64,000 nt of DNA, taken from contig CM076196.1 of the NCBI GenBank assembly GCA_038277395.1, positions 94,866,385 through 94,930,384 of the forward strand, written 5' to 3'. This document shows positions 1 through 11,816 of this stretch, piece after piece; the stretch's first letter is position 1; the number at the start of each line of letters is the position of its first letter. The notes under the pieces were generated by a model that worked only from the letters and a program-made list of their open reading frames with translations, ran no database searches and had not been told where the DNA came from. Position numbers and translations under genes: made by a program. The stretch is from Dryocosmus kuriphilus. Taxonomy: Eukaryota > Arthropoda > Insecta > Hymenoptera > Cynipidae.

Positions 1-395
1 ACGCATAATGATGCAATTTATCGACACGCATAGATTATTTGACACTCACACTTCTTCATTTACATACATATACGATGCCGCGCACCCAACTTCGCTCAAT
101 TTCATCCACATGCAATTTTTCAACACGCATAGATTATAAAGGTAAATTTATTAAAATACTTACCTGTAATTTAATGGCAAAAAGAGTTAACAACATTGCA
201 AATTTCTACTCATTGATGTTCCAAAGTCCCCCGATGTTATTATGGAAAGAAATTCAACCCATCGATGTGTTGGATACACATCGTTGAGAAACGAATAATG
301 AAAATCAAAGCGAACTGAACTTAACTTATCTAGAAACTAAAATTAATAAATAAGTTACACAGAGAATGTATCAGTAAATGTTATAATTTATTTAC

Positions 396-608
396 TCAAA
401 CAACATATTGAATTTCGAACATGTTGTATTTACCACCAAAGTAGTAAAAGGAAAGTTTTTTCTTCTGGACAGCAATTTCCAGTTTCTCAAATGTTTCCAT
501 GTATTCTGGATCTTCAAAGATTTTGTTTACTCTGTTCGGTAAGTATACCAACATCTCGATGTCCAACTCGGTCATGAATTTTGTTCCATATTTCGTTTGA
601 ACTTTCAT
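396..608 (-). CDS. Small conserved protein, left-arm copy
   Basis: A 70-codon frame starting MKVQTKYGTKFMTEL and ending FEIQYVV, running outward from the palindrome centre. The right-arm copy differs at only three residues, so the frame has stayed open in both arms while neighbouring non-coding sequence picked up indels. A related but longer product lies at 62322-62636. It shares the TKYGT-[KR]-F core, a following hydrophobic FL/YLP stretch, and a C-terminal YxGGxxNxxEF pattern. Compared with it, this frame lacks about 35 N-terminal residues, so an upstream exon or a truncated start is possible. The strand-rich pattern is compatible with a small nucleic-acid-binding fold, but that is inference. 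No named family is recognised. Confidence 0.6.
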   Translation of the reverse strand: MKVQTKYGTKFMTELDIEMLVYLPNRVNKIFEDPEYMETFEKLEIAVQKKKLSFYYFGGKYNMFEIQYVV

Positions 609-720
609 GATTTATACACTAAAAAATTTTCAAAGTAAGGAGGGTGTTCAAGTTGCAGGCAATAATCAGTAATTTAGGAATGAATTGATGTTGGTAAATG
701 CCTGAACTCAACCAAGTAAG

Positions 721-1062
721 TGTTGGATATGTAAGAGTTACGCGTCAGCGTAAATAAAAGTCAAAGGAACTATCATTTATTTTAAAGTAAATAAGTCTAT
801 ATATTTTTTGGTTAAAAAAAATACAAGATGAAGTATCTGAAGGAAATTGAAATTAATATATATCAAACTTATAATATGAATTGAATAGGTACTGAACAAC
901 AAACTGTAATCCTTTACTGAAAGTTATTTCCGTGTGCTTTCCCGGCGGCTCGTCACAACGGGACTAAACTGGTGTTGGGCCCTTTGGGCCCTTAGTCAAC
1001 TGAAAGGCCATCCCCTTCCACTGCTTTCTCGAAATGTCGCAAATAACGCTGAATCTCCAACA
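721..1062 (-). repeat. Copia 3-prime LTR
   Basis: 342 bp LTR with TGTTGG...CCAACA ends. The purine run GAGGAGGGG on the minus strand at 1063-1072, directly inside it, is the polypurine tract, which fixes this as the 3-prime LTR of a minus-strand element. Confidence 0.93.
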
Positions 1063-1090
1063 CCCCTCCTCAACGGTATTTGCGAAACTG

Positions 1091-4000
1091 CTAATCCAAT
1101 ATTCCACATGTCTCCAGCATAAACTGCAGCTTAACTTTCGTTAACGGCTTTGTTAACATATCAGCAGGCATCTCGTCTGTAGGGCAGTACTCATACTGCA
1201 TAATCCCTTGGTCCTTTAGATCTTTAGCATAGTGATATTTGGCATCAATATGCTTGGTCCGGTGGCTGAATTTCTTGTTGTAAATTAATTTTAAACAAGA
1301 TTGGTTGTCCTCAAATATTACTGTAGCTTGTTCTTGTTTACACTGCATGTCTTACAACAAACGGCGAATCCATACTGCCTCCTGGCACGCTTCTGATAAA
1401 GCAATATATTCTGCTTCAGTAGACGATAGGGCAACGCAAGTTTGCTTTCTGCAACCCCAGCTGATAGAACCTCCAAAAAGCTTGAAAATATAACCAGAAT
1501 TCGACTTCCTGTCTGATTTATTTTCCGCCCAGTTAACATCTGCAAATCCAATTAAAACTTTATTTTTATTGTCCAATTTGAGACCAAGTCTCAGCCACTT
1601 GTCCTTTGTTCCTTTCAGGTAGCGAGCGACCCTCTTTGCTTCTGTCCAGTCTAGTTCTGCAGGTTCTTTATTATGCTGGCTAAGAATCGTTACGCTAGCC
1701 GCAATATCTGGTGTGGTATTAACTGCAATGTATAATAATGCGCCAATTGAAATCTGGTATCTTTCACTGTTCTTCATTGGCTGCCGATCGTCTCCCGTCT
1801 TGATGTAGCCTGGATCTAGTGGAATATTCGATGGTTTCGCGTCCTTTAATCCTGTACTTATTAACACCTTCTCGATGTACTGTGCCTGTGAGATGCTGTA
1901 AACTCCTTCTTCTCTCTTTACCTGAATTCCTAGGTAGTGATGGAGAATTTCTAGATTCGTTAACTGGAAATGTTTTCTTAAAAAGTCAGCTATAACTTGA
2001 ATATCCTTGTCTTCTTTCGCGGCGATTAAAAAATCATCCACGTATACAATGAGATATATTATTGTATTCCCAAGAGTCTTTACATATAAACAAGGATCCG
2101 CTTTACTTTTTTGAAACCCATGTTTCAAGAGTATATTATCGAGTTGATCATTCCAGGCTTTTGCGGCCTGTTTCAACCCATAAATGCTTTTATTTAATTT
2201 ACATACCATTTTTCCTTTTTCATGTAGAACGTAGTCTTCGGTTTGTGTCATGTAGATCGTCTCCCTTTGTGTCCCGAAATTGACAATAAACCTCGAAAGG
2301 TTGTTTGCCGAACGACTGGTGCGAACACCTCGTCATAATCTGTCCCGCACTTCTGGGAAAATCCTCGAGCGACGAGTCTTGCCTTGTACCTGTCGATTCC
2401 CCCGCCCGCTGTCTTTTTCATTTTAAATATCCACTTACAGATCACTGGTCTCTGTCCTCTGGTGCTGGTACGATTCCCCAAGTTTCGTTACTTAACAAAG
2501 ATGAAATTTCTTCGTCCATTGCTCGTCTCCACAAATCCTTATCTAGACCAGATAAGGCTTCCTGTCTATTCCTTGGTTCCTCACTTGTATGCGCCACCAT
2601 CTTTAAATTCCCCATGTATCTGTCAGGTGGTACTCCTTTGGTTTCTCTTTCTGATCTTCTTAGTTGTCGTTCTTTTGGTGATGGGTCTTCATTGCTTACT
2701 GATGAATCCACGTCCTCCTCTTCCTCGCTGGAGTTTATTGGTGAATCCTCATTGATTTGTGCTAATTCTTCGAGATTGTCTTGAATAGAATTTGCAGGCT
2801 GAGAAAATACGTTTTCAAAACATATGTTATTTTGGATCTCCTCATTTACGGCATCTAGAAAAACAAACACTTCGACTAATCTTGACACGATCTACTTCAG
2901 TGTCAAGCAACCGAAAAGCTTTTGACTCATTTGAGTAATCAACAAAAATGAGCTTTTTGGCCTTTTCATCCAGTTTCTTTCTTTTTTCGTTTGGAATATG
3001 TGCGTAAGCTGCACATCCAAAAATATGCAAATTACTTACATCTGGTGCTGTTGAGTTCCATAACTCGAGCGTTGTTTTATCTGTAGCTTTGGAAGGCAGT
3101 CTGTTCTGAAGGTAATTAGCTGTAACTACTGCCTCCCCCCAGTACTTCTTATCGAGATTTGCATCAAACAGCATGCATCTTGACATCTCAAGAAGAGACC
3201 GATTTTTCCTCTCTGCGACTCCATTCTGCTGTGGTGAATACGCTGCGGTTAGTTGGATCTTTATTCCTTCTCCTCTTAAGTATCTCTGAAGTTCACTACT
3301 CAAGTATTCCCCTCCTCGATCTGACCGAATCACTTTTGGTTTTTTATTAAATGAAGTCTTCATAGCTTCGACGAATTCCTTGATAAATCCACTTGCCTCA
3401 TTCTTGTATTGCATAAGGCGCACTTCTGTGTACCTGCTGTAGTCATCGGTGATAGTCAGAACGTACCTTTTCTTTCCTGGTGTCTGTGTTTGCATTGGGC
3501 CGCAAACATCTGTATGAATTAGGTCAAGGGATAGCTGAGACTTCGTAGTTGATTCTTTTGGAAAAGGTTTCCTGATCATTTCTCCTTTAATGCAGCATTC
3601 ACAGACTTCCCTTATCCCGCAATCCGTAACTTTAATCCCAGATGCTAGTCCTTTGGCCGCCAGTTCCTTAATTGCATCCGGGTCTCGATGCCCGAAACGT
3701 CTGTGCCACGAATGCTGACAATTTTCTCTGTGTCGACCGTTTGAGTGATTTATTGCTATATTGGCCTTTCCACTATTCACTATTTGCAGTTCGTAGAGTT
3801 CAGCTTCGGAGGATGTAACTGCCAAGCCCTATACTTCCCCGTCCTTGGTGTTTATGATACAACAATCATCCCCTTCAAACTCTACACGAAATCTATTTTT
3901 TGTCAAACTTTTCACCGACAATAAGTTTGAACCTAGCTTAGGCACGTACAGAACATTAGAAACTTTTACGGTCACTTCCTTTCCTTTTACGAGGCAATTT

Positions 4001-4299
4001 AAGCTTCCCGAACCAATCCCATGTATTTGGACGAATTCTTCCTCATCTGCAAGCCTTACGTAACCTTTTCTATTTGCGTCAATTTCCTTGAAAAATTTTT
4101 TATTGTTCGCCATGTGACTAGTTGCTCCGGAGTCTATTACCCAAACATTCCTTATTTCCTTAGCCTTGGAACCTTTTGCTCGGTAACAGATTTCGTCAGC
4201 ATTCTTGGGATCTTTAATTTCGAAAACTTCAGTTTCTCTCGCTGCATAGCAAGCATCTTCTTTATCGTCAGATGTAACCTTATTGGCCTTTTCCTGTTT
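1091..4299 (-). pseudogene. Copia Pol: protease, integrase, RT, RNase H
   Basis: Domains in order: aspartic protease with DSGATSHM (about 4120-4140); GAG-pre-integrase zinc region with an H-H-C-C arrangement (about 3590-3730); integrase with a DVCGPM acidic region, RSDRGGEY and NGVAERKN, which supply the three catalytic acids (about 3150-3540); RT with YVDDFLIA (about 2025-2050); RNase H with SSTEAEYIAL (about 1390-1430) and a C-terminal LTKPL. Lesions: TAG at 3826-3828, frameshifts near 2860, 2465 and 2250, and TAA at 1349-1351. All catalytic motifs remain, so decay is limited to a few events. Confidence 0.9.
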
Positions 4300-4305
4300 T
4301 TTCTA

Positions 4306-5013
4306 TCAGGCGTGGTACCTTCCGCAATCCTTTTTGTAGTGACCCGGTTTCTTGCAGAAAAAGCAGTCTCTATCAGTGTTTGCTTTACCGTAAGCTTTCA
4401 TAGCAGCTTCACTTTCACCTTGAAATGCATCTTCCTTACTAGCCATTTTATTTTTACGCCTTTTGTACTCGTCTATCAGTTTACTCTTCACCAAATTCAA
4501 TGTTAAATCATTGTCCGAAAGACTTTCTAAACTGATGATTAGCGTTTCGTAAGAATCAGGCACACTATTTAAGAGCATTCCTGCTATGAATCTGTCCTTA
4601 AATTCTTCTCCGAGAGATGTTAGTTTGCTGACTATATCGAGCAGGGATGTGATATGTTCTTCCATATCACCGTTTTCAGCCAAACGGGTCCTGCATAGAG
4701 TTTTGTACAAATACACCACACTCGACGTAGTTGATTTCTCGTGATACTCTGCCAGAGATTTACATGCTTCCCTCGCTGTTTTGGTATCCCTTATGTGGAT
4801 TAGTTGATTGTCCTCCACGAGTAGACCAATCGTCGCGTAAGCTTGAGCATCCGGTTCCTCCCAAGTTTCAGGCAGTGGATTTTCTGGCTCCTTATCAACC
4901 ACTGACCAAATCTTGTCCTTCATCAGCAACAATTTCACTTTATACTTCCACACCGCGTAATTATCGTTATTTAATTTTTCGACTTGAAAACTGGTACGCG
5001 CAGCTTGTGCCAT
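4306..5013 (-). CDS. Copia Gag
   Basis: About 235 residues from MAQAARTSF. The start is chosen over an upstream M because the extra eleven residues are leader-like and the MAQAA start matches usual Copia gag N-termini. The N-terminal part (LNNDNYAVWKYKVKLLL) is the UBN2-type gag domain of Ty1/copia elements. The C-terminus carries a CCHC zinc knuckle, CFFCKKPGHYKKDC, for RNA packaging. Gag ends in two adjacent stops, TGA then TAG. Beyond them the same frame reopens into a linker leading to the protease. In most Copia elements gag and pol form one frame, so the double stop is either a lesion or a true gag terminator. Confidence 0.88.
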   Translation of the reverse strand: MAQAARTSFQVEKLNNDNYAVWKYKVKLLLMKDKIWSVVDKEPENPLPETWEEPDAQAYATIGLLVEDNQLIHIRDTKTAREACKSLAEYHEKSTTSSVVYLYKTLCRTRLAENGDMEEHITSLLDIVSKLTSLGEEFKDRFIAGMLLNSVPDSYETLIISLESLSDNDLTLNLVKSKLIDEYKRRKNKMASKEDAFQGESEAAMKAYGKANTDRDCFFCKKPGHYKKDCGRYHA

Positions 5014-5227
5014 AATAAAAAAAAATATTTCTTGTATTAGGCACACTGAATGTACACCAAGAAAAAAAAAGAACTTTAAATGAACTGTAACTTTATCCTG
5101 TTCACTCAGTTGTCACCACTGAATGTGCACCGTAAAACCTTTAAATAAACTATCACTTCACCCTGTTCACTCAGTTGTCACTTTATCCTATTCACTTTGC
5201 ACGTAATCCTTTAATCCTTAGACTTTT

Positions 5228-5246
5228 ATCAGCTGGGCCCATAACT
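5228..5246 (-). promoter_or_regulatory. Primer-binding site, initiator-tRNA anticodon type
   Basis: Directly inside the 5-prime LTR the plus strand reads CAGCTGGGCCCATAAC. This resembles the anticodon stem-loop of initiator methionine tRNA rather than its 3-prime CCA end. Drosophila copia is known to prime from an internal half-tRNA of this kind, so the site supports both the element class and the end assignment. Confidence 0.75.
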
Positions 5247-5587
5247 TGTTGGATATGTAAGAGTAACGCGTCAGCGTAAATAAAAGCCAAAGGAACTATC
5301 ATTTATTTTAAAGTATATAAGTCTATATATTTTTTGGGTAAAAGAAATACAAGATGAAGTATCTGAAGGAAATTGAAATTAATATATCAAACTTATAATA
5401 TGAATTGAATAGGTACTGAACAACAAACTGTAATCCTTTACTGAAAGTTATTTCCGTGTGCTTTCCCGGCGGCTCGTCACAGCGGGACTAAACTGGTGTT
5501 GGGCCCCTCGGGCCCTCAGTCAACTGAGAGGCCATCCCCTTCCACTGCTTTCTCGAAATATCGCAAATAACGCTGAATTCTTCAACA
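5247..5587 (-). repeat. Copia 5-prime LTR
   Basis: 341 bp partner of the LTR at 721-1062, about 95 percent identical by eye, with a 2 bp TA indel in a TATATA tract. The right flank GTAAG repeats the base string directly left of position 721. Confidence 0.93.
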
Positions 5588-5639
5588 GTAAGGCGGCGTG
5601 CCGAGCTACAGGCTTCGTGAGCCTGTTTCTGTCTCAAGC

Positions 5640-6100
5640 TAAATGATTGTAAAACCACAGTTTGGTAGAAGGGTTCTATTCTAGGCTAAAGTGTATGTAA
5701 AAATTGTCAGCAATTGACAGGACATGGTGGTTTGTATCCGTGCTAAAATGAAACTCAGTCAGTAATCAGTTGCGGCGGGTCGCTGAGATGTAAGTTCCAG
5801 GGACAAGTTTTTGTTCCAAGCTAAATGATTCTAAAACCACAGTTCGGCGGAAGGGTTCTGCTCCAGGTTAAATGTCTGCAAAATTAATCAGTAATCGAAA
5901 GTCGGTGATGATTCATGTCCGCGCTGCATATCTGTAAAATTAGTCAGTAACCAACTGATGATGAGGGTTCATGTCCGCGCTAAATGTCTGCAAAAAAAGT
6001 CATTTACAAGCAGGTGATGAAGATGATGGTTTGTGTCTGTGCTAAAATGTCATTCAATCAATAACTAAGTACGGTGGGTTGCTGACATTGGACTTCTCTG
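5640..6100. repeat. Short-period tandem region, left arm
   Basis: Degenerate units of roughly 60-65 bp built round GGTTCATGTCCGCGCTAAAT and GTCTGCAAAA, repeated about six times. The mirror copy sits at about 16600-17060. No coding frame survives. It lies between the distal 70-codon frame and the shared 55 bp block. Confidence 0.7.
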
Positions 6101-6124
6101 GCGACTTGAGGTATTTATGATGTA

Positions 6125-6185
6125 CATGTTTCTATAACTTTAAGATAAAGAGGGAGATATATTAATAAACAAAGATAGTACGTAC
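6125..6185. repeat. Shared 55 bp block, left arm
   Basis: AACTTTAAGATAAAGAGGGA and the bases after it match 61246-61300, with a mirror copy at about 16510-16570. It is the only non-coding similarity I can see between the palindrome and the 60.8-63.5 kb element. Its function is unknown. Confidence 0.6.
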
Positions 6186-6445
6186 ATTAGTTTACGATAT
6201 ATACAGAAAATGCTATAGGTAGCCACCCAAAATAATAATAATAATAATCCCAGGTCATATAAAACACTGCAATATCAGAATGCATTTTATTGAAGGTTTT
6301 ATGATTTGTATCACCACTTTAAATCAGTGCGTTTATCTCTTAATGTTAAATATGTAATATATAGTATGTATCAGAATTTCCGAACCTTGAGATAAAAGTT
6401 GACATACATTTTATTAACAGCTTTTACATTCGCTCTTCTTTAAAC

Positions 6446-6450
<5 letters not shown>

Positions 6451-6496
<46 letters not shown>

Positions 6497-6500
6497 TCTC
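6451..6500. repeat. CT microsatellite
   Basis: A (CT)n tract with one GT interruption. The mirror (AG)n tract lies at 16207-16252, at the expected position in the opposite arm. Confidence 0.9.
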
Positions 6501-6509
6501 TTATTTTTA

Positions 6510-8680
6510 GAAATATTAATTTATCTATTATCATTTGAACATTTAGCATAAGAAATTATAAAGAAAGTCTCTCTGTTCTTCTTAGGTTGCAGTTATGTCG
6601 TCTAAAAAATATTTTACTTAATTCTTGAAAAATCGTAAGTTCAATAATCAAAGTAAGACTTATGTTTTTCCAAACTCTTTCAAAATATTACATCATATCT
6701 CCCAAAATGCTATAAAGTCATTTGAGAGATCATGAATACTGTATGTAAACAATAAATTCTCAATTTTACACAAATCTTGCAAGGTTAATAATGTGATTCT
6801 TGGGAAAAGGGTTCATGTCCATGCTAAATAGAAAATAATCAGAAAAGCAATTGTACAGCTCAGAATGTGCAACAAAAAAAATAATAATTTAAAGTCATTT
6901 TTGTGTATTTTCGAGATCTCCCACAATGTAATTTTAGACATTAAAGTAAGTGTATCAGGTTTAACCTACTCTTGGTGTGACACAAAATATGACGTCAGCT
7001 TCCTGTCAACAAATATAAAAGAGAAATTTGCTAAGGAGTTAGCTAATGAAAAAGCAAGGAGATAAATGGAGACGAGTGACACATACCTCTGGAATATATA
7101 AACATTTAATTTGTTGATAAAGTCAAAGACATAAGAATCTAAGTCTTACGTTTTACGAAATTCTTTGAAAAATATTACAACGTATCAACTAAAATGCTAT
7201 AACATAAATTTAAAATGTTTTAAGTAATGCGCTTGTCAGTAATAATCGAAGAGTGATCCTATTTTACAAATCTGAATTATTTATCCATCTATTAAGAGAA
7301 GCATCAGATCCTAACCTATTTACAAACGGTTTATTTCACAGCTTTTATTACTTTTTTTCCGACAGATAAATATTGAAATGTTTGACTTTTGAAAGTGCCT
7401 CTAAGTGACTGATTCAATATTTCTTATTTTTGTTTACTATAAATAACTCTGTTGCCCAATCCGGATGCATAGAATTTCTCAAAACTTATTTATATTTACT
7501 AAGGAAGAAGAGGAGGTTGTAGTTCAATAAAATACTCAAAATTTGCATTCAGTGATGACTAGACTTAGAACATCAGTTATAGAAAACTCTAAAACTAAAA
7601 TGAGTCTCTTACACCTTTTCTTTTATAATAAACAAAATGAGTTCGGTTAAAAGAAAGTAAGATGAACTATGTATCATAAACAAGTACTTATAATGTTTAA
7701 AAATCACATTGAATTTAACTTATTAAAGGAACTATATATTTTTGATTAATAGAAAGACACTGCACATTTAGTACCATGCTGGGTCTATTCTATCTGTTTT
7801 TACTAACGAGAGAAAATTTGCAATCACATATATTACATGTGTCAATTCTACTATTGGAAACAATAATCTAGCCTTTAAGCTGTTAAAGAATCATCTAATA
7901 CAAATCTTATTTAATAACACCAGCCTCTATTTTTACATTAAAATTGAAATATTTTCAATGCGTAATTTCTGTTTCAGGTACGAGTAACTGCATTCAATCT
8001 ACCAAATAAATCAGCTACATAAATTTTATAATCCACTGTAAGAAACTTTGAAATGGTCTTTAACACAAAAGAGTAATATGTTAAAAATCCATTTCATTTA
8101 ACTGAAAGCTTGCAATAATAACATGATTAGTGAAGTATTGAAGATATTAAAAATAATAATTGTCAATGAAAAAATATTTTTCTTATATCAGCATTAAACT
8201 CTAGTTAGAATAAATCAAGGTTAAGGGATAAAAAGACAGACTAGATGATTAATGAATAGATTTGCACTATTGATTCTTATGCTAATTAGCAAAATGGTTA
8301 ATTTCTTGCATAGAAGTGTAAAGATTTCTTTTAGTGATATGAAAACTGAATTTAACCTCATTTAAACTATTAAAATATTTTAGGAAGAGGAGGAGGAGGA
8401 GGTTTCGGAGAGGGCTCAAGAGGATCATTATGCAGTTGAAACAAGAAGTTACAGAGAAATGTTGATTTCAATTATTAGACACAGTAAATCATATGTTAGA
8501 AGCATCAAAGTATGTGATGAGCCTCTCCTACATTTAAAACTAATATTAATTCAGGTGAGCGGAATGAAGAAGAAATACACATGCATTTAAAAGTTAGATT
8601 TATTTAATTTATTGCAATATAGTAAATTTAAAGAACTACATATAACATTTTATATGTGATTCTTAAGTTATAAGTACAGG
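6510..8680. other. AT-rich non-coding part of left arm
   Basis: About 2.2 kb of AT-rich sequence that pairs with about 14100-16200. I see no frame conserved between arms, no RNA gene and no terminal repeats. Short frames here differ between the arms and are unsupported. Confidence 0.6.
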
Positions 8681-9167
8681 AAATGATCAATCCAATAATT
8701 CAAATATTAATTCAACTATTAGAAATATTGAACCAGCAGTTGCTAAAGTTTTTACATCAATTAATAAGCGTATTATCATTCTATATGCCAGCCTCTCTTA
8801 ATTCATTAATGATTGCAATTATTTCAAGCGACTTATTTCTGCTTCCAATTGACTGGGATTGTAAAGTGAGCGCATTCGATCTACCAATCCATTCGGATCT
8901 TCCCAGTAATCTAAAACTTTTGTCTCTATTTCATATTCAGAGGAAAAGTCACTTTCAGCGTCATCTTTATCACCATCATCCTCATCTTCATTATTATCAC
9001 CCTCATCCATATTTTCATTATTACCATCATCATCAGCATCATTATTGATTGTCACGAATATTGAATTATAATGTTGATCAAATTCTTCTTATTCATCTTC
9101 ATGTTCTGATTCGAATTTTCGCCTCTTCACTTGTGACTTCAATTCAGGTGTAACCTTCTGATTACTA

Positions 9168-9629
9168 AATAAGATGTCGTTGGGGTATTGACCAGGGTTG
9201 TAGATATGAAATGATGTAGACAAATAGAATTGGTGTTAATCACTGGTCCTATTTATTTCAAATTTCAAATCTAATGTAATCCACCAACCAATGATAAATA
9301 CCATAAATAAGCAAAGGTAAACAATAACTTATTATTTTTCACACTTTAAATCGTAGCTCCAAAAATGAACATTCCTATTATATACTACATTGTAATAATT
9401 TTTCATTATATTAATACATATTGTCTTAACATTATCTTTCCGATTTGAAAAACTTTAACCTCCGATGTTTTTGACAGGTCTTAAAACTGTCCCATTTTTA
9501 TTCAATCGACTGATGAAGACCGTCGAAGCACGGTCGAAACGTTTTACATTTATACCATGAAAACTCATGGTTGAAATTTGAAATAAACAGGACCAGTGAT
9601 TAACACCAATTCTATTTGTCTACATCATT
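9168..9629. mobile_element. 462 bp insertion with inverted repeats and hammerhead-like core
   Basis: Absent from the right arm. It is bounded by a 13 bp direct repeat CCTTCTGATTACT at 9155-9167 and 9630-9642. The right-arm equivalent has one copy, so this is a target duplication. Inside, 9211-9269 and 9572-9629 are inverted repeats of about 57 bp. The right repeat ends at the insertion edge, but the left one starts 43 bp in. A target duplication that long fits target-primed insertion (SINE, LINE or Penelope-like) better than a cut-and-paste transposon. It contains CTGATGA at 9510-9516, a 6 bp stem and GAAAC at 9536-9540. No coding frame. Confidence 0.65.
9510..9540 (+). ncRNA. Hammerhead-like motif
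   Basis: CTGATGA, then one unpaired A, then GACCGT paired with ACGGTC across a CGAAGC loop, then GAAAC. This resembles the hammerhead ribozyme core with stem II. Two features weaken it: the extra A between core and stem, and no clear stem III closing in UH. Hammerheads are known in Penelope-like and retrozyme repeats. This could be a decayed one or a coincidental stem-loop. Confidence 0.3.
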
Positions 9630-9850
9630 CCTTCTGATTACTGCTCACAAGTTTCGTTAATGGAAGAGAATGTAGTTCGACTTCTTCTTGAATATCTCGA
9701 TCCTCATTAGGTTTCAAATTTTTCTGCTCTCAATGAATTGCGTCATTAGTCCTTCTATTCTGTTTGTTGCTGTTTTGAATTGTTCTTATAGCTTTATATA
9801 CCTTTGCAATTTTTCGAAAGCCTCTCTCATCATCATCATCATCATCATCG

Positions 9851-11816
9851 CCCCCAAGTGGCGGATAGGGGAATGCTCGCTGGAAACAGAGGGTAGGGCT
9901 GAAATAAAATAGGCCTCGCGGACCAAACACACGATTGGTGACGGTCGTAGCCCACTGGGAGTGCTCCGAACCATATCCGGTCTTTCCGCCGGCATGGTGT
10001 AGGGGCTACTGTGAGCTTGCTCTGCCGAGGTGTAAGCTGCGATCGGGCATCAGGAGCCAGCCCCTTCGGGCCTTGATCGGGGAGTGCGTGGTGGCTGCAG
10101 GGATCGGAACCTGCAGTGCTCCGGGCGAGTCCGGTCCGTCCGTGTATTCCGGGACCGGTTAAACGAAGGTTGGGCCCCAGAGTACTGGGGTAGGACTTCG
10201 GTCCGAGGGTATACCCGTTCCCAACTATTTCGGCCAGCCCCTCCACGCACGATGCGCTGGTGTAAACTTCAACATGGCTTTCAAAGAAGGAAAACGGAGA
10301 GGGAGTAAGGAAACTTACGTCGAAGAGGAGCTGGACTTCAGCAACAGTTTCGACGTAATGAACGACGAGGTAAGGGGATTATCGGACGTTGGTACTGCAA
10401 AGAGCTTAGCCCGCGAGAAGCTGGTTTATCTGAAGGATAGACCCCAGACACCGAGCGGTGCGAGGGTGCCTCAAGAAGCTCTTAAAAATCTGCGAGACAA
10501 AGGAGCAGGTGGAAGTAGTGGAGGAAGCACAAAATGAAATGTTTCAGGCGGGCTACGATTATAGAGCCGTAAACGGGTACTTTGAGGACTATAGGAACTC
10601 AATGAACAGGCTGCTGAAGGAAAAAATAGGTAAAGAGCGGAAGGAGAAGTCTCTCCTGAGCTCTACCTTTAAGGAGAAGCCGACGGTTTCCGTTTCTACG
10701 CAAACGGAGCCGCAGACGACGGCCATGAAAGCGACGGAGAAGCGAAAACGGGAGAGGAAAATGACCCTCAGCCCGCCCAACGGATCCGGAGCAGAGAAGC
10801 CTGTCCCAAAAAAGATCAGGAACCAGGAGGGGTTAGCATGGTCAAAGGTAGTAAGAAGGAGAAACCAGAAGGAGAGGACGGAGAAGGATAAGGAGAAGGA
10901 AAAGGAGGAAAAGCCTGAAGAGGTAGCACCACGAAGGGGCAAAGCGCCCGATAAGGGACAAGAAGCCCCCAAGAAGAAGAGGAGAATGCCCCGGGAGGCC
11001 GTGACCATCACGCCAGCCCCAGGGCTCAAGTATGCGGACGTGCTGAAGGACATCCAAAAAAAGGTCAAGCCTGAAGACCACGGCGTCACCGTTAAGTCCA
11101 TCAGGCAGACCAGGACGGGGGATGTCCTCATTGAGGTGGGAGCCAAGGCGGAGGAGAGGAAACACTTTGGTGAGGCCATCTCGGATGCCCTTGGACAAGG
11201 CGGGAGTGTACGACACCTCGTCCCAAGGGCGCAGATGGTGGTCTATGACATAGTCGAGACCACGGAGGCTGCAGATGTGGAGGAGGCAGTGAGGCTAGCA
11301 CTGGGAGAGGATCTTGGCTCTCCTCCCAGGGTAAACCTCACGAAGAGAAGCAGCAGAGGCTGCATCCTAGTTTTTGTCGAGCTGGATGCGGCCGTTGCTG
11401 CTAAGTTGGTGAAGACGGCCCGACTTAAGGTCGGCTGGGTGAACTGCCGGGTGAAGGCGCACAGCGCGGAAACCCGGTGCTACAGGTGCCATGCTATCGG
11501 ACACGTTGCCCGAGAGTGTACGGTAGAAGATTGCAGCAAATTCTGCCGGCGATATCTCGAGGAGGACCACAAGGCGGCTGAGTGCCAAAATTTGGCAATA
11601 CCCCGCCCGCCCTTAAAAACCGGAAGAAAACCGCAGAAAGGTGAAGCAAGCAGGAGACGCTGGAGACAGCGAAGAAAACTGCACCCCCTGAAGTAATGCG
11701 AAAGCGGTTCCGGGGGGATTAATGCCAAGAAGAAGAGGGAGGAGGTTTTAGTGGGTAGGGCCGGCTTGCCCAAAGGAGTCCCACACTATGTGCGTAATGC
11801 ATTTCCTCCTCCCTTC

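Larger units (their letters stand above)
721..5587 (-). mobile_element. Copia-type LTR retrotransposon, nearly complete
   Basis: A 4.87 kb element on the minus strand, inserted in the left palindrome arm and absent from the right arm. It starts and ends with LTRs (721-1062 and 5247-5587) bearing TGTTGG...CAACA ends, flanked by a 5 bp target duplication GTAAG (716-720 and 5588-5592). The reading order is Copia: gag, protease, integrase, RT, RNase H. By eye the LTRs differ at roughly 15 positions over 342 bp, so the insertion is not recent. The body has a few stops and about three frameshifts, so this copy is probably dead. Confidence 0.95.

Noticed and set aside
39..287. 82-codon frame conserved in both arms (also 17543-17791)
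   Set aside because: Conserved only because the arms are repeats. The sequence is low-complexity, with no motif and no distant relative, unlike the 70-codon frame.
934..1122. Plus-strand frame near 934-1122 and its twin at 5458-5646
   Set aside because: Both lie in the Copia LTRs and are identical by LTR duplication; no coding evidence.
5640..6100. CRISPR-like array
   Set aside because: Units are degenerate with no constant repeat/variable spacer alternation, and the window is eukaryotic.
8683..9048. Plus-strand His/Tyr-rich frame
   Set aside because: Antisense shadow of the acidic coding tail on the minus strand.
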